A stretch of DNA of 64,000 nt from CAVQAH01 sp963784195 (GCA_963784195.1 CAWARA010000031.1:248001-312000), one strand, 5' to 3'. Shown: positions 18,741 to 28,895, counted from the first letter of the stretch. Notes: generated by a model from the sequence alone, not told the origin. Program-made: numbers and translations.

Positions 18741-20684
18741 TTCGAGACAGCGATCCCCCGGCGCAATTCAGTCCGGCGAGGGCCGCGGCTGTCGACCAGC
18801 GCCCGCGGAACTTCACACCAGGGCTCGTGCTGTCGGCGATTCTGCTGCTCGTCTACGGCGGGCTTGCCGTGAGCATCGACTATCCGAGCGTGGGCGGTGG
18901 CTTCAAGAGCGACGAGGCCACCTACTACATGATGGGACACAGCCTCGCGCATGACGGCGATCTCACGTATCGCCGTGGAGATCTCGTCCGCGTGTGGCAC
19001 GAGTATCCATCCGGTCCCACTGGCATCTTTCTCAAGAAAGGCCGCGACATCGTCGGCGGCGGGCTGATGTTGCGTCCGCCATTCTTCTGGACGACCACCG
19101 CACCCGATCCGGACACCTCGCGGCTCTTCTACGGCAAGTCGTTCATCTATCCGTTGCTCGCATCGCCGTTCGTCCGGCTCTTCGGCACGAATGGCTTTCT
19201 GGTGCTGAACGCGCTGCTCCTCGCGGTGGCGGTGTGGTGCAGCTATCTCGTGTTGCACGCGCGGATGCCCGCGATACCAGCGGCGTCGCTCGCCGGCGCG
19301 TTCGTCCTGGCGACGGTACTTCCGGTCTACGTCGTGTGGATCATGCCGGAGGTCCTGAACTTCACGCTGGGTCTGCTCGGTTATTTCTGCTGGCTGTACA
19401 AGGAGATTGAAGACCCATCGAAGGCGCCGCGGGGGATGCGCTGGGCATTTCGTCCAATCAGTGACGTGGCCGCCGCGGTGTTGCTTGGAATGGCGACCTT
19501 CTCGAAGGTCTCGAACGCGCTGCTGTTTCCTCCGATCTTCGTGTGGCTCGTGTGGAAGCGCCGCTGGGCCGCCGCCTTGACGACGTCCGCGGCGTTCACC
19601 CTCGTCGCGGGTGGCCTGTTCGCAATCAACATGGCAATCGCCGGCGAGTGGAACTACCAGGGCGGCCAGGATCGCAACACCTTCGTCTTCGAGTTCCCGT
19701 TTCAAACCACCGAGTCGAGCTTCAATGTCGGCCTGGAAAAGGAACGGAACGAAGCGCTCACGGATGTGATCTTCAACCGCTCCGTATTCCTGACGAACCT
19801 GCTGCACAACTCGATGTGGTTCTTCATCGGGCGGTATTCGGGGCTGGTCGCGTATTTCTTCCCCGCGGTCTTCGCGTTGATCTTTCTGCTCGTCGCGCCT
19901 CGACGACGGCCGCTCTGGCAGTACCTGGTCGTGGCGGCTGTGGCGGGGCAGATCCTGCTTTTCATCATCGCGACGCCGTACACGTGGTTCGGTGGAGGCG
20001 GTTCGGTCGGCAATCGCTACTTCATCGGCGCTTATGGTCTGGTCCTGTTCTTACTTCCATCGATTTCGCGGGCATGGCTGGCCGTGATTCCGTGGGCGGT
20101 CGGCGCGCTCTTCATGGCCAAGCTGGTGCTGAACCCATTCGTCACCTCGAGCAGGCCCGGCGAGTACGCCGACAACGGCCCGCTTCGTTTGCTGCCGGTT
20201 GAACTGAGCAACATCAACGATCTGCCCATCAATACGAATTCGTCGCGTGTTCTGCAGTGGTTCGGCGACAACCCCGGCGTTGGCGATCCGGGTTTCCAGA
20301 TCTATTTCGTGGATAAGAACGCTTTCCGCGAGGAAAAGGCGTTCTGGGTGCGCGGCCGCTCGCGCGCTGAAATCCTGATCAAAGCGGATCGGCCGATGAA
20401 GCGGTTGATCCTGATCCTCACGGGGGCCGCTGTTCCCACCAATGTCGTCGCGCGCGTCCAGGGCCGTTCCCAGAACGTGACCGTATCGCCCGGCCAGACA
20501 CAGCGCCTGGTGTTCAACCTCGGCGAGGGCTTTCCGTACCGAGGGGCGTTGGATCTGGACGGCGTCGGTGTCCAGCAGCGACGGATTCGTCCCGCTGTTC
20601 GTGCACGGAAGCGACGATACGCGCTTCCTCGGCGTCAATGTGCGCCCGATGGTCGAACTTCGTGACACGCCCGAGCCCCGATGA
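18737..20684 (+). CDS. GT-C/ArnT-type membrane glycosyltransferase (frameshifted near its end)
   Basis: The protein has an acidic loop after the first membrane segment (FKSDEATYYMMGHSL) as in PMT/ArnT-like GT-C enzymes, then many hydrophobic helices to about residue 480 and a soluble tail. The frame drifts near 20543, at a gagggg run. In the alternative frame the tail reads WIWTASVSSSDGFVPLFVHG and ends at TGA 20682-20684, overlapping the next ATG by four bases. That coupling matches the rest of the operon, so the extended ORF to 20665 is rejected as the true end. It probably transfers a polyprenyl-linked sugar on the periplasmic side. Confidence 0.72.
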
Positions 20685-21721
20685 TGCGAGTAGCCGTCGT
20701 GACATCGAGTCCGCCGATGGTCGAGGGCGGGCACATGGTCATCGCCAGGGCGCTCGTCCAGGCGCTGCATGCTGCCGGGCATCACGCAGATATCATCGTC
20801 ACACCCCAGAATCGCTTCGGGCGACAGGGGTCGGCTTATCTCGCCAACTGGTTGACGGACGTCGAAACCAGTGACGGGAGGCCGATCGACCACGTCATCA
20901 GCCTGCGTTATCCGAGTTACGCCGTCCGCCATCGCCGTCACGTGTGCTGGCTCAATCACACGATGCGCGAGTACTACGACTTGTGGGAAAGGTTCAGCTC
21001 GACGCTGAGCGCCAAAGGCCGGCTCAAGGAAGGCGTCAGGCGGCGGCTGATGCATGCGGCGGACAGATATCTGCTGACGAAGAACGTTTCCCGACTCTTC
21101 GTCCAGTCGAAAACGATCCAGCAGCGGCTGGCGATGTGGCCGGAGCTGAAGTCGACGGTTCTGTATCCGCCTCCGCCGCCGCGTCCGTACCGTTGCGACG
21201 AGTACGGCGACTACATTTTCATGGTCTCGCGCCTGACGCCGCTGAAGCGCGCAAGCCTTCTGATAGAAGCGCTGGCCACGCCGCAAGGTGCCGGCATCAA
21301 GGCCGTGATCGGTGGGGACGGGGAAGAACGCGCAAGCCTCGAGGCGGCGATTGCCCGTCACGGCCTCAGGGATCGCGTGACGCTGACCGGTGCTCTGAGC
21401 GAATCGGCGCTGCTCGATCACCTCGCGCGCTGCCGCGCCGTTTGCTTTCCACCGGTGTCGGAGGACTACGGCTTCGTCACAGCCGAGGCCTTCGCGTCGC
21501 GCAAGGCCGTCGTCTCCTGCCGCGACAGCGGCGGTCCAGCGGAACTCGTCGTCGACGGAGTGAACGGCTTCGTCTGCGAGCCCTCCGCCGATGCGCTTGC
21601 CGGATCGCTACGGCGGCTGATGGACGATCCCGCGCTTGCGGAGCGCATGGGACGCGAGGCCAGCTCGACGGCCGCGAAGATGGATTGGGCCGACGCGGTC
21701 CGGCAGCTGACCACGTTATGA
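20681..21721 (+). CDS. Family 4 glycosyltransferase
   Basis: The 346-residue GT-B enzyme starts at ATG in the ATGA overlap with the membrane GT. VAVVTSSPPMVEGGHMVIA is the N-terminal Rossmann entry and HVCWLNHTMREYYD follows. YIFMVSRLTPLKRASLLIEA is the start of the donor-binding domain. FPPVSEDYGFVTAEAFASRK holds the ExxxxxE motif. It is the last gene of the run starting at 13849; a composite inverted repeat follows immediately and may end transcription. Confidence 0.9.
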   Translation: MMRVAVVTSSPPMVEGGHMVIARALVQALHAAGHHADIIVTPQNRFGRQGSAYLANWLTDVETSDGRPIDHVISLRYPSYAVRHRRHVCWLNHTMREYYDLWERFSSTLSAKGRLKEGVRRRLMHAADRYLLTKNVSRLFVQSKTIQQRLAMWPELKSTVLYPPPPPRPYRCDEYGDYIFMVSRLTPLKRASLLIEALATPQGAGIKAVIGGDGEERASLEAAIARHGLRDRVTLTGALSESALLDHLARCRAVCFPPVSEDYGFVTAEAFASRKAVVSCRDSGGPAELVVDGVNGFVCEPSADALAGSLRRLMDDPALAERMGREASSTAAKMDWADAVRQLTTL

Positions 21722-21745
21722 TTGATTCTTGAACTGACGCTGACC

Positions 21746-21835
21746 GTGGTTCGTGGCTCGTAGTTCGTGTCTCGCCGGTCGCCCGGCTGTAGTGTCCGGC
21801 TTTAGCCGGAGCCCGAACTACGAGCTACGAACCAC
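21746..21835. repeat. Composite inverted repeat around a GTCCGGC palindrome
   Basis: Arms of 22 bases at 21746-21767 (gtggttcgtggctcgtagtt...) and 21814-21835 match with one mismatch. They enclose the palindrome tccggctttagccgga (21795-21810). A closely similar arrangement recurs at 47430-47530, so this is a mobile or duplicated composite element rather than a simple terminator. Confidence 0.75.
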
Positions 21836-21857
21836 GAACCACGTCACGCGAAGCAAA

Positions 21858-22703
21858 ATGTCATATTCATCACCCCTCGAAACGAAGATCGCGAAGAAGG
21901 TCACGAAGGCGATTACCGACTACTCGCTGATCGAGGACGGCGATCGCGTGATGGTCGGTCTGTCCGGCGGCAAGGACAGCTGGGCGCTGCTGCAGATCCT
22001 CGATGTGTTGCGCCGCCGTGCGCCGATCAGCTTCTCGCTCGTCGCCGTGACAGTCGATTCCGGCTACGACGGCTACCGGCACGATCTGATCACGAAGACC
22101 TGCGAGCAGCGCGGGTGGGAATGCCGCATCGTGCACACGGAGATCGGCGAGGTGATGGAAGACTTGCTGGGAGCTGAGGCGACACCGTGCTCGCTCTGCG
22201 CCCGGCTGCGGCGGGGTGTCCTCTACCGGCTCGCCACCGAGGTTGGCGCGACGAAGATCGCGCTCGGGCATCACCTCGACGACTTCATCGAAACCCTGTT
22301 GCTGAATCTGTTCTTTGCCGGTGCCCTGAAAGCCATGCCGGCGAAGCTCGTGTCGGACAATGGCGAGCACATCGTCATCCGTCCGCTGGTTACGGTCACC
22401 GAGAGCGAGGCGCGCAACTACGCGAAGGACCAGCAGTTGCCGATCATCAGCTGTTGCTGTCCGGCGTGTGGTGATCTCGGCCTGCAGCGGCAGCGCGTCA
22501 AGCGGCTGATCGCGCAGCTCGAGGTCGAGCATCCCGAGGTCAAGAGCTCGATGATCCGCGCGCTCGCCAACGTGGCGCCGCGCCACCTGCTCGATCGGCG
22601 GCTGAATCCGCTGTCCGAGCTTCGTGCGCTGGCGTTCGAGGGCGGTGCGGTCCCGCTGCCGCTTGCCCCTCGAGGGGCAGGCCCAATGGATGTCAAGCGC
22701 TGA
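21858..22703 (+). CDS. ttcA: tRNA 2-thiocytidine synthetase TtcA
   Basis: The 281-residue protein has the PP-loop ATP pyrophosphatase motif SGGKDS at residues 36-41, a CSLC pair in the middle and a CCPAC pair later, as expected for TtcA. TtcA binds a [4Fe-4S] cluster and thiolates C32 of some tRNAs. GHHLDDFIETLLLN is a further family signature. I chose the ATG at 21858, because the longer in-frame start at 21753 would translate the preceding inverted repeat. dtd follows within five bases, giving a small tRNA-quality operon. Confidence 0.92.
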   Translation: MSYSSPLETKIAKKVTKAITDYSLIEDGDRVMVGLSGGKDSWALLQILDVLRRRAPISFSLVAVTVDSGYDGYRHDLITKTCEQRGWECRIVHTEIGEVMEDLLGAEATPCSLCARLRRGVLYRLATEVGATKIALGHHLDDFIETLLLNLFFAGALKAMPAKLVSDNGEHIVIRPLVTVTESEARNYAKDQQLPIISCCCPACGDLGLQRQRVKRLIAQLEVEHPEVKSSMIRALANVAPRHLLDRRLNPLSELRALAFEGGAVPLPLAPRGAGPMDVKR

Positions 22704-22707
22704 GTGC

Positions 22708-23157
22708 ATGCGCGCGGTGATTCAGCGCGTCACGCGCGCCGCGGTCACGGTCGAGGGCCGGGTCACCGGCCGCATCGGTCACGGGCTGCTGGTCTTTGCC
22801 GGAGTCGCGGGCGACGACGGTCCGGCAGACGTGGCCTACATCGCAGGAAAGCTCCGGGACCTGCGAATCTTCCCCGACGAGCACGGCCGCATGAATCGCT
22901 CCGTCGTCGAAAGCGGGGGAGCGGTGCTGGTGGTGTCGCAGTTCACGTTGCACGCGGACTGTCGCAAGGGCCGGCGTCCGTCGTTCGACGGCGCAGCACC
23001 GGCGCCGCTGGCGCAAGCGCTGTACCAGGAGCTGATCCGAGCGCTGCGGGAATCAGGGCTGGCGGTCGAAACCGGCGTCTTCCAGGCCCACATGGAAGTC
23101 GATCTGCTCAACGACGGCCCGGTCACGATGCTGCTCGACAGCCGCCGGCTGTTTTAG
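22708..23157 (+). CDS. dtd: D-aminoacyl-tRNA deacylase
   Basis: The 149-residue protein matches Dtd in length and motifs. MRAVIQRVTRAAVTV is the N-terminus, SQFTLHADCRKGRRPSF contains the SQFTL catalytic region, and the C-terminal LLNDGPVTMLLDS contains the Gly-Pro motif that checks the D-aminoacyl group. It hydrolyses D-aminoacyl-tRNAs. The ATG at 22708 is chosen; the longer ORF from 22624 runs through the end of ttcA. The stop codon TAG overlaps the first base pair of the long hairpin at 23156-23248. Confidence 0.93.
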   Translation: MRAVIQRVTRAAVTVEGRVTGRIGHGLLVFAGVAGDDGPADVAYIAGKLRDLRIFPDEHGRMNRSVVESGGAVLVVSQFTLHADCRKGRRPSFDGAAPAPLAQALYQELIRALRESGLAVETGVFQAHMEVDLLNDGPVTMLLDSRRLF

Positions 23158-23248
23158 GGGTCAGGTCTTGAATCCGCACCTTTTTCACGACCTGCCCTGC
23201 GATTGGTGGCAGGTCGTGAAAAAGGTGCGGATTCAAGACCTGACCCCT
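23156..23248. repeat. Perfect 41-bp inverted repeat (long hairpin)
   Basis: Arms 23156-23196 and 23208-23248 are exact reverse complements over 41 bases with an 11-base loop. The outer part aggggtcaggtcttga recurs at 58431-58471. The left arm begins within the dtd stop codon (TAG, 23155-23157). A DNA or RNA hairpin this long may act as a terminator, but its perfect symmetry and shared core suggest a REP-like repeat unit. Confidence 0.9.
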
Positions 23249-23263
23249 TCCTGACGAGGCTCA

Positions 23264-24109
23264 ATGAGACTGAGAACCGTAGCCATCTTCATCATCCTGC
23301 TCGCTACTGCCAGACCAGGCTTCGCGCAACAACGTCCGCTCGTGACCGAGGATCCCGAAACAGTCGGATCGGGACTCATCCTGCTCGAAGGCGGCTTCGA
23401 GTATCAGAACGATCTCTTTTATCCCGTCTCCGGCCTGACGGGAGATCTGCTTCGCATCGGGACGCTCGGCGTCAGCCTGGGCATCAGCTCGATTGCCGAG
23501 TTGCAGATCGACGGCGGCATCATCCAGCGGCTGACGGTCACGGATCGTGAATTGGCGCCGCTTTCGAGCCAGCTGACGTACACGGGGGATCACACGAAAG
23601 ACTACGAGGACATCGTGATCGGCACGAAAGTCCGGCTCGTGTCGGAAGCTGCGGGACGGCCGGCGATCGCCTTGCGGTTCGCGACGCGTCTTCCCAATGC
23701 GAGCACCGAGAGCGGTATCGGTCTCGACACCACGGATTTTTTCCTCAGCGGCATCCTGGGCAAGACGGTGCAATCGATCAGGGTCGTCGGCAATCTGGGG
23801 ATTGCGGTCCTGACGGATCCGACGCGCGGCTATCGTCAGAACGACGTCATGACCTACGGCATGTCGCTCGCCCGCGCCGTCAAGCAGGGGGTCGAGATCG
23901 TGGGCGAGGTGAACGGCCGCTGGAACACGCGTAACCACGAGACGCCCCCGGGGACCGACAGCCGATCGATCATGCGTGTCGGTGGCCGGTTCACGAAGGG
24001 AACGGTTCGAATCGACGGTGGGCTGCTGGTGGGTCTGACCTCACGCGACCCAAGTTATGGTTTCACCGCCGGCTTCACCTGGGTGTTCAACGGCTTTACG
24101 GTTCCGTGA
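23264..24109 (+). CDS. Outer-membrane barrel-like protein of unknown role
   Basis: The 281-residue protein has a signal peptide (VAIFIILLATARPGFA, then QQRPL). It then has about 250 residues of alternating beta strands rich in Gly, Thr and Asp (LEGGFEYQNDLFYP, VSLGISSIAELQIDGG, VGGRFTKGTVRIDGGLLVG). It ends with GFTAGFTWVFNGFTVP. This looks like an outer-membrane barrel of the MetA/phenol-degradation-like type common in soil bacteria. No closer family is claimed. The gene is flanked upstream by the 41-bp hairpin and converges with the glpD gene. Confidence 0.65.
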   Translation: MRLRTVAIFIILLATARPGFAQQRPLVTEDPETVGSGLILLEGGFEYQNDLFYPVSGLTGDLLRIGTLGVSLGISSIAELQIDGGIIQRLTVTDRELAPLSSQLTYTGDHTKDYEDIVIGTKVRLVSEAAGRPAIALRFATRLPNASTESGIGLDTTDFFLSGILGKTVQSIRVVGNLGIAVLTDPTRGYRQNDVMTYGMSLARAVKQGVEIVGEVNGRWNTRNHETPPGTDSRSIMRVGGRFTKGTVRIDGGLLVGLTSRDPSYGFTAGFTWVFNGFTVP

Positions 24110-24119
24110 ACCGGAACCT

Positions 24120-25744
24120 TCACGGCAGCACGTAGAATTCCTGCACACGCCGAATCTCTTCGCTGGTGCGCTGCGCGTCCCACCCGCACTCGGCTGCGGC
24201 CAGCACCGCGCACGCGCGGATGGCGGCATCCGGCGGATGGCTCTTCGATCCCAGACCGGTCCTGCGAATCACGATGTCGCTGAGCCTGGTCGCTTGTTCC
24301 TTCCGAATCACGTGCAGGACTTCGGCCCGGATGGTCGCGACCTCGGGGCTGAGAGGCGCCAGGAGGTCCGGACGTTCGCCGATCAGGCGGACGATCTCCG
24401 CCGAACCCTCCGCGTACCGCACGATCAGAGTGCCGGATGACCGGCAGCGGCATCTCGAGGTTGAGCGCGCGCGCCGTCTCGATGGTCAGTGCCTCGTGGT
24501 CGGCGATTCCGGCGCCGGGCAACACGGTGGTCGCCGATCGTGACGGCCTCAGCCGCGAGCTCAAGCGCTTGCCGATCATGTTGACCGCCCGTTCGGCGAC
24601 GATGCGCGCGGTCGTATATTTCACGCCGACAACCGTGAACGCGCCTTCCGCCGACTCCGAGGCGTGATCGTAGATTGCCGGGGCCGGGCGCAACTCCGGT
24701 GTGCCATTACGGCCGGCGACGGCCGGCACCACACCGCGATGCACGAGCGTGACGTCCTCGCGCGTCAGCTTGAGCGCCGGAAATGCCTCGTTGGCTTCCG
24801 CGATGAACGACTCGATCTCTCCAGCAGTAACGGCGAGATCGTCCGGCTGAACCATCGATTTTGACTGACTCGTTCCGATGAGGGCCAGGCCGTGCCACGG
24901 CACCAGGGTCAGCATGCGGCCCGCGGACGTCGGTGCGGCCAGCGCCATGTCGCTCGCGCGACGCGAGGTCAGCAGGTTCAGCGCCCTCAGCATCGGCAGC
25001 TCGCGTTTCACCCCGAAGCGCTGCATCACGATGCCGGCGTGTGACCCGGCGGCGTTCACGACCGCCCGTGCCTTGATACTGATCGTCCGGCCTGTGATCT
25101 GATCTTTGGCGGTCATGCCCGCGATGCGGCCGCCTTCGCGAACGGGCTCGAGCGCTTCGACGTAGTTGGCGATCGTTGCGCCGGCGGCGTCGGCCGCCGC
25201 CGCGAAGGCGAGCGTCAGGCGATCCGCCTCGACCATCTGGTAGTCGTACCACTGCGCGCCGCCGGTCAGACCTTCTTGACGGATACCCGCGAACAGCCGC
25301 AGTGTGGCCGCCTTCGACACGAGCCGTGGTGCGGGCAGGTGCAGTTCGGGTTCGACACCCACGTTGCGTTTCCGGCCGAGCCACTGGTCGATCTTGAACG
25401 CCGCGCGCAGCGCGAGCCGGTTCCGCGCCACCGAGCGGTAGGTGCCGACGAGAAACGGCAGAGGGCGAAGCAGCCACGGCGCGATGCGGGCGAGCGCGCG
25501 GCGTTCGCGGATTGCCTCGAGCGCGCGATCGAGACGAGCACTCTGGAGCGATCGCAGCCCGCCGTGAACGGTTTTCTGATGATTGAACGACGCGCCGCTG
25601 CCGAAGTCACTCGCGTCGATCAGGGCGACGCTCGAGACCGCGGCTCGCGGCTTCGTACGCGATGGTGAGACCATAGACACCGCCGCCTACCACGAGCACG
25701 TCGTAGGTGCCGCCCGCGAGCCGATCGAGATCACGTGGACGCAT
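24120..25744 (-). CDS. glpD: Glycerol-3-phosphate dehydrogenase, FAD-dependent (frameshifted twice)
   Basis: Three frames join into one GlpD-type protein. From the ATG at 25744 the N-terminus reads YDVLVVGGGVYGLTIAYEA, the FAD-binding GxGxxG. After a shift near 25648 the next part has IDASDFGSGASFNHQ and VHGGLRSLQ, typical of GlpD. After a second shift near 24430 the C-terminal domain (RYAEGSAEIVRLI...EVLHVIRKEQATRLSDI) continues to the stop at 24120. The enzyme oxidises glycerol-3-phosphate to dihydroxyacetone phosphate and feeds electrons to the quinone pool at the membrane. Two indels in one conserved gene argue for sequence error, though loss cannot be excluded. Confidence 0.82.
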
Positions 25745-25783
25745 TGCCCATTGCCCATCGCCCATGGCCCATGGCCCATGACG
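25742..25783. repeat. Tandem GCCCAT-type repeat upstream of glpD
   Basis: Six or so imperfect units of about seven bases (cattgcc, cattgcc, catcgcc, catggcc, catggcc, catgac) lie across and upstream of the glpD start. The start ATG falls within the first unit. Confidence 0.6.
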
Positions 25784-25807
25784 GTTTTTATTCTATAGTA
25801 GTGCCCC

Positions 25808-26582
25808 GTGTCACCCTCGGGCTCCGCCACCACAGCTGACGTCAAGGACTACTGGAACCGTCACATACACGACCTCGAGATCACCAGGCATCCAGTCGGT
25901 TCGCCTGGTTTCTTCGCCGATCTCGACGAGTACCATTTCGAGAAACTCCATCACCTGCTGCGGCTCGTCGATTTCGACGGGTATCGCGGCAAGCAGGTGC
26001 TGGAGGTGGGCTGTGGCGCGGGCACCGACCTGGTACGGTTCGCCAAGGGCGGCGCACACGTGACCGGCGTCGACCTGTCGTCTTCGGCGATCGCGCTGGC
26101 GCGGCAGAATTTCGCGCAGCATGGCCTCGAGGCCGACCTTCGGGAAGCGGACGGGGAGCGGCTGCCGTTTGCCAACGACTCCTTCGACCTCGTCTACGCT
26201 CACGGCGTCGTTCAGTACACCCCCGACGATCGCGCGCTGGTTCGCGAGTGCCATCGCGTGCTGAAGCCCGGAGGGCAGGCGGTCTTCCAGGTCTACAACC
26301 GCATTTCGTGGCTGAACGCGCTGTCCAAGCTGATGAAGGTGCCGCTCGAGCATGAGGACGCGCCGGTACTGGGCCGCTACAGCGCGGCTGAATTCCGCGC
26401 ACTGTTGACGGAATTTCAAGGACGTCCGCATCGTCGAAGAGCGATTCCCGGTCAAATCACGGCTGCACGGCGGCTGGAAGGGCCTCGCATTCAACACGTT
26501 CTTCGTCGGGACGTTCAATGCGCTTCCCCGATCGCTCGTCCGGCGCTTCGGGTGGCATCTTCTCGCCTTCTGCCGGAAATGA
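25808..26582 (+). CDS. Class I SAM-dependent methyltransferase (frameshifted)
   Basis: From the GTG at 25808 the protein has VLEVGCGAGTDLVRFA (SAM motif I), VTGVDLSSSAIALARQ (acidic loop) and ADGERLPFANDSFDLVYAHG. At about 26409 an extra T in a ttt run breaks the frame. The restored frame reads NFKDVRIVEERFPVKSRL and ends at TGA 26580-26582. This gives a ~257-residue protein whose stop overlaps the dapF ATG by four bases. The apparent single ORF to 27379 is therefore not a methyltransferase-DapF fusion. Substrate unknown. Confidence 0.8.
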
Positions 26583-27379
26583 ACCTCGTCAAGGCGCACG
26601 CATTCGGGAACGATTTCCTGCTCTTGGAGTCCCTCGAGGTCACGGCTGACGTCGATCGTGCGGCCCTCGCGCGGGCGATGTGCAGCAGGCACCGTGGCGT
26701 CGGGGCCGACGGTCTGATCATCTTCGAACAGAACATTCAGGGCGCGTCCATGCGCCTGTTGAACGCGGATGGCAGCCCGTCCGAGATCTCCGGCAACGGC
26801 GTCAGGTGCCTGGCGACATGGATCGCGGCCTTGCGCGGTGTCTCGCCCGGACACGCGGTCACAATCTCCACCGATGCAGGACCCAAAGTCCTCGAATTGC
26901 TTTCGAAACACGGCGGCGTCTACGTGTTCCGTGCCGCGATGGGGCAGCCCGAGCATGTGAAGCAAACGATCCTCGACGTGAACGGCGTCGCCGAAGAGGT
27001 GGTGACGATGCGCGTCGGCAATCCTCAGTGCGTTTCGCTTGGTGAGGTGACGGACAGGCGGCTGCACACGGTGGCATCTACCCTGGCAGTTCATCCGCAT
27101 TTTCCGGAGGGGACCAACGTCGAGCTCGCGCATGTCGAATCGCCGGATCGCGTCCGCATCCTGATCTGGGAACGAGGCGTCGGCCCGACCGAAGCGTCAG
27201 GCACTGGTGCGTGCGCAGCCGCTGTGGCTGCCATGAGCTTCGGCGGAGCAGCGCGGGATGTGCAGGTGGTGTCCCCTGGCGGCGTCCAGCGCGTCGAGTG
27301 GCGTCAGGATGGTCTCTATCTGACCGGCTCGGCGGAGCTCGTCGCTGAAATCCGGTGGCTGCGGAACGCTGATGCGTAG
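26579..27379 (+). CDS. dapF: Diaminopimelate epimerase
   Basis: From the ATG at 26579 (ATGA overlap with the methyltransferase stop) the protein has ~266 residues. KAHAFGNDFLLLE is the DapF N-terminus, and ADGSPSEISGNGVRCLA carries the first catalytic cysteine. EGTNVELAHVE is the conserved middle, and GPTEASGTGACAAAVAA carries the second catalytic cysteine. DapF interconverts LL- and meso-diaminopimelate for lysine and peptidoglycan synthesis in the cytoplasm. It overlaps the following transporter gene by eight bases. Confidence 0.92.
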   Translation: MNLVKAHAFGNDFLLLESLEVTADVDRAALARAMCSRHRGVGADGLIIFEQNIQGASMRLLNADGSPSEISGNGVRCLATWIAALRGVSPGHAVTISTDAGPKVLELLSKHGGVYVFRAAMGQPEHVKQTILDVNGVAEEVVTMRVGNPQCVSLGEVTDRRLHTVASTLAVHPHFPEGTNVELAHVESPDRVRILIWERGVGPTEASGTGACAAAVAAMSFGGAARDVQVVSPGGVQRVEWRQDGLYLTGSAELVAEIRWLRNADA

Positions 27380-28892
27380 CCTGCACGAGGCGGGTGGAGC
27401 TGTCGAGGTCTACTCGCCATCCGAAGAGCTCTTCAACCGGCGACGACGAACGGTCGGACTCGTGCTGGGGCCGCTCGTGCTGATCGTGTTGCTCGTCACG
27501 CCGCTCGCCCTCAGTGCTCCAGCACATCGCCTCGCCGCGATCCTCGCGATGATGGTCGTGTTGTGGGTCACCGAAGCGCTGCCCCTCGCCGTGACCGCGC
27601 TCATCGGTCCGGTTCTGGCGGTGATCTTTCAAGTGGTCCCGGCGCGCACGGCGTTCGCGCCCTTCGCGGACCCGATCATCTTCCTGTTCATCGGAAGCTT
27701 CATGCTCGCCGAAGCGATGTTCGTGCATGGCCTCGATCGGCGGATCGCGTTTGGTGCGCTGTCGTCGCGGATGGTCGGCGGCAGCGCCGGCCGCATTCTC
27801 TTCGTCTACGGTCTTGTCGCTGCAGGCATCTCGATGTGGATCAGCAACACAGCCACCACGGCGATGATGTTTCCCATCGGACTGTCGATCGTGGCGCACC
27901 TGACGGAGGGGCGCGAGTCCAATCCGCAGAGCCGCGACTTTGCGACCGCCATGATGCTGATGGCCGCCTTCGGCGCATCGATCGGTGGAATCGGCACGCC
28001 GATTGGAACGCCACCGAACCTGATCGGCGTCGGCATGCTGAGCCGCATCGCTGGCGTTCAGATCGACTTCTTCAAGTGGATGCTGCTTGGCGTCCCGATC
28101 GTGATTGTCCTGTTTCTTTTCCTGGTGTTCTACTTTCAGTGGGCGCTGTTGCGAGGGCTGACGCTGAATGTCGGCCGCGCGGAAAAGATCCAGGAGGAGC
28201 TGCGCCGGCTGGGGCCGTTGTCGATCGGACAGCGCAACACGTTGGTGGCGTTTGGGGCAACCGTGGCGCTGTGGTTGTTCCCCGGCGTACTGGCCCTGAC
28301 GAGCCTCGGCGAGACGGCGTTCGGCAAAGGGTTCACCGCCGCGGTGCCTGAATCTGTCGCGGCCATGATTGGCGCGATCCTGCTGTTCCTGCTGCCGGTC
28401 AGCTGGCGAGCGCGCAGGTTCACGCTGTCGTGGGAGCAGGCGGTCAAGATCGACTGGGGCATCATCCTGCTGTTCGGCGGCGGCCTGAGCATGGGCGAGC
28501 TGGCGTTCTCGACGGGCCTCGCAGAATCCATCGGCCGCGGGATTACCTCGTGGCTGCCTGGCGAGTCACCGTTCTCGCTCACCGTCATCTTCACCGCCAT
28601 CGCCATCGTGATGTCGGAGACCGCCTCGAACACGGCATCCGCCAACATGATCGTTCCCGTTGCCATCGCGGTATCACAGGCTGCTGGCGTGAATCCAATT
28701 GCGCCCGCACTGGGTGCGACGCTCGGCGCGTCGATGGGATTCATGATGCCGATCTCCACGCCGCCGAACGCCATCGTCTACAGCTCGGGACACGTCCCGA
28801 TCACCCAGATGATGCGTCACGGCATCGTCCTCGACATTGTCGGCTTCATCGTCATCGTGTTCTTCGTCACTGCCCTGGCGTGGGTTTTCTGA
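27372..28892 (+). CDS. DASS/SLC13-family sodium:anion symporter
   Basis: The 506-residue protein has about a dozen hydrophobic segments. MWISNTATTAMMFPIGL and a later MSETASNTASANMIVPVAIA contain the paired SNT motifs that bind sodium and substrate in the divalent-anion symporters. DPIIFLFIGSFMLAEAM and GTPIGTPPNLIGVGML are also typical. Likely substrates are C4-dicarboxylates, citrate or sulfate; the sequence does not decide. The start overlaps dapF, so expression is probably coupled. A GGTCAGACC repeat begins three bases after the stop. Confidence 0.88.
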   Translation: MRSLHEAGGAVEVYSPSEELFNRRRRTVGLVLGPLVLIVLLVTPLALSAPAHRLAAILAMMVVLWVTEALPLAVTALIGPVLAVIFQVVPARTAFAPFADPIIFLFIGSFMLAEAMFVHGLDRRIAFGALSSRMVGGSAGRILFVYGLVAAGISMWISNTATTAMMFPIGLSIVAHLTEGRESNPQSRDFATAMMLMAAFGASIGGIGTPIGTPPNLIGVGMLSRIAGVQIDFFKWMLLGVPIVIVLFLFLVFYFQWALLRGLTLNVGRAEKIQEELRRLGPLSIGQRNTLVAFGATVALWLFPGVLALTSLGETAFGKGFTAAVPESVAAMIGAILLFLLPVSWRARRFTLSWEQAVKIDWGIILLFGGGLSMGELAFSTGLAESIGRGITSWLPGESPFSLTVIFTAIAIVMSETASNTASANMIVPVAIAVSQAAGVNPIAPALGATLGASMGFMMPISTPPNAIVYSSGHVPITQMMRHGIVLDIVGFIVIVFFVTALAWVF

Positions 28893-28895
28893 GCA

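Noticed and set aside
18650..19807. 385-residue minus-strand ORF
   Set aside because: Antisense to the GT-C gene; no recognisable domains.
20051..21421. 456-residue minus-strand ORF
   Set aside because: Antisense to the GT-C and GT4 genes; no recognisable domains.
25808..27379. Single ORF suggesting a methyltransferase-DapF fusion
   Set aside because: The frame inside the methyltransferase is lost at an extra T near 26409 and its proper end is a TGA at 26580-26582 overlapping the dapF ATG, so these are two genes.
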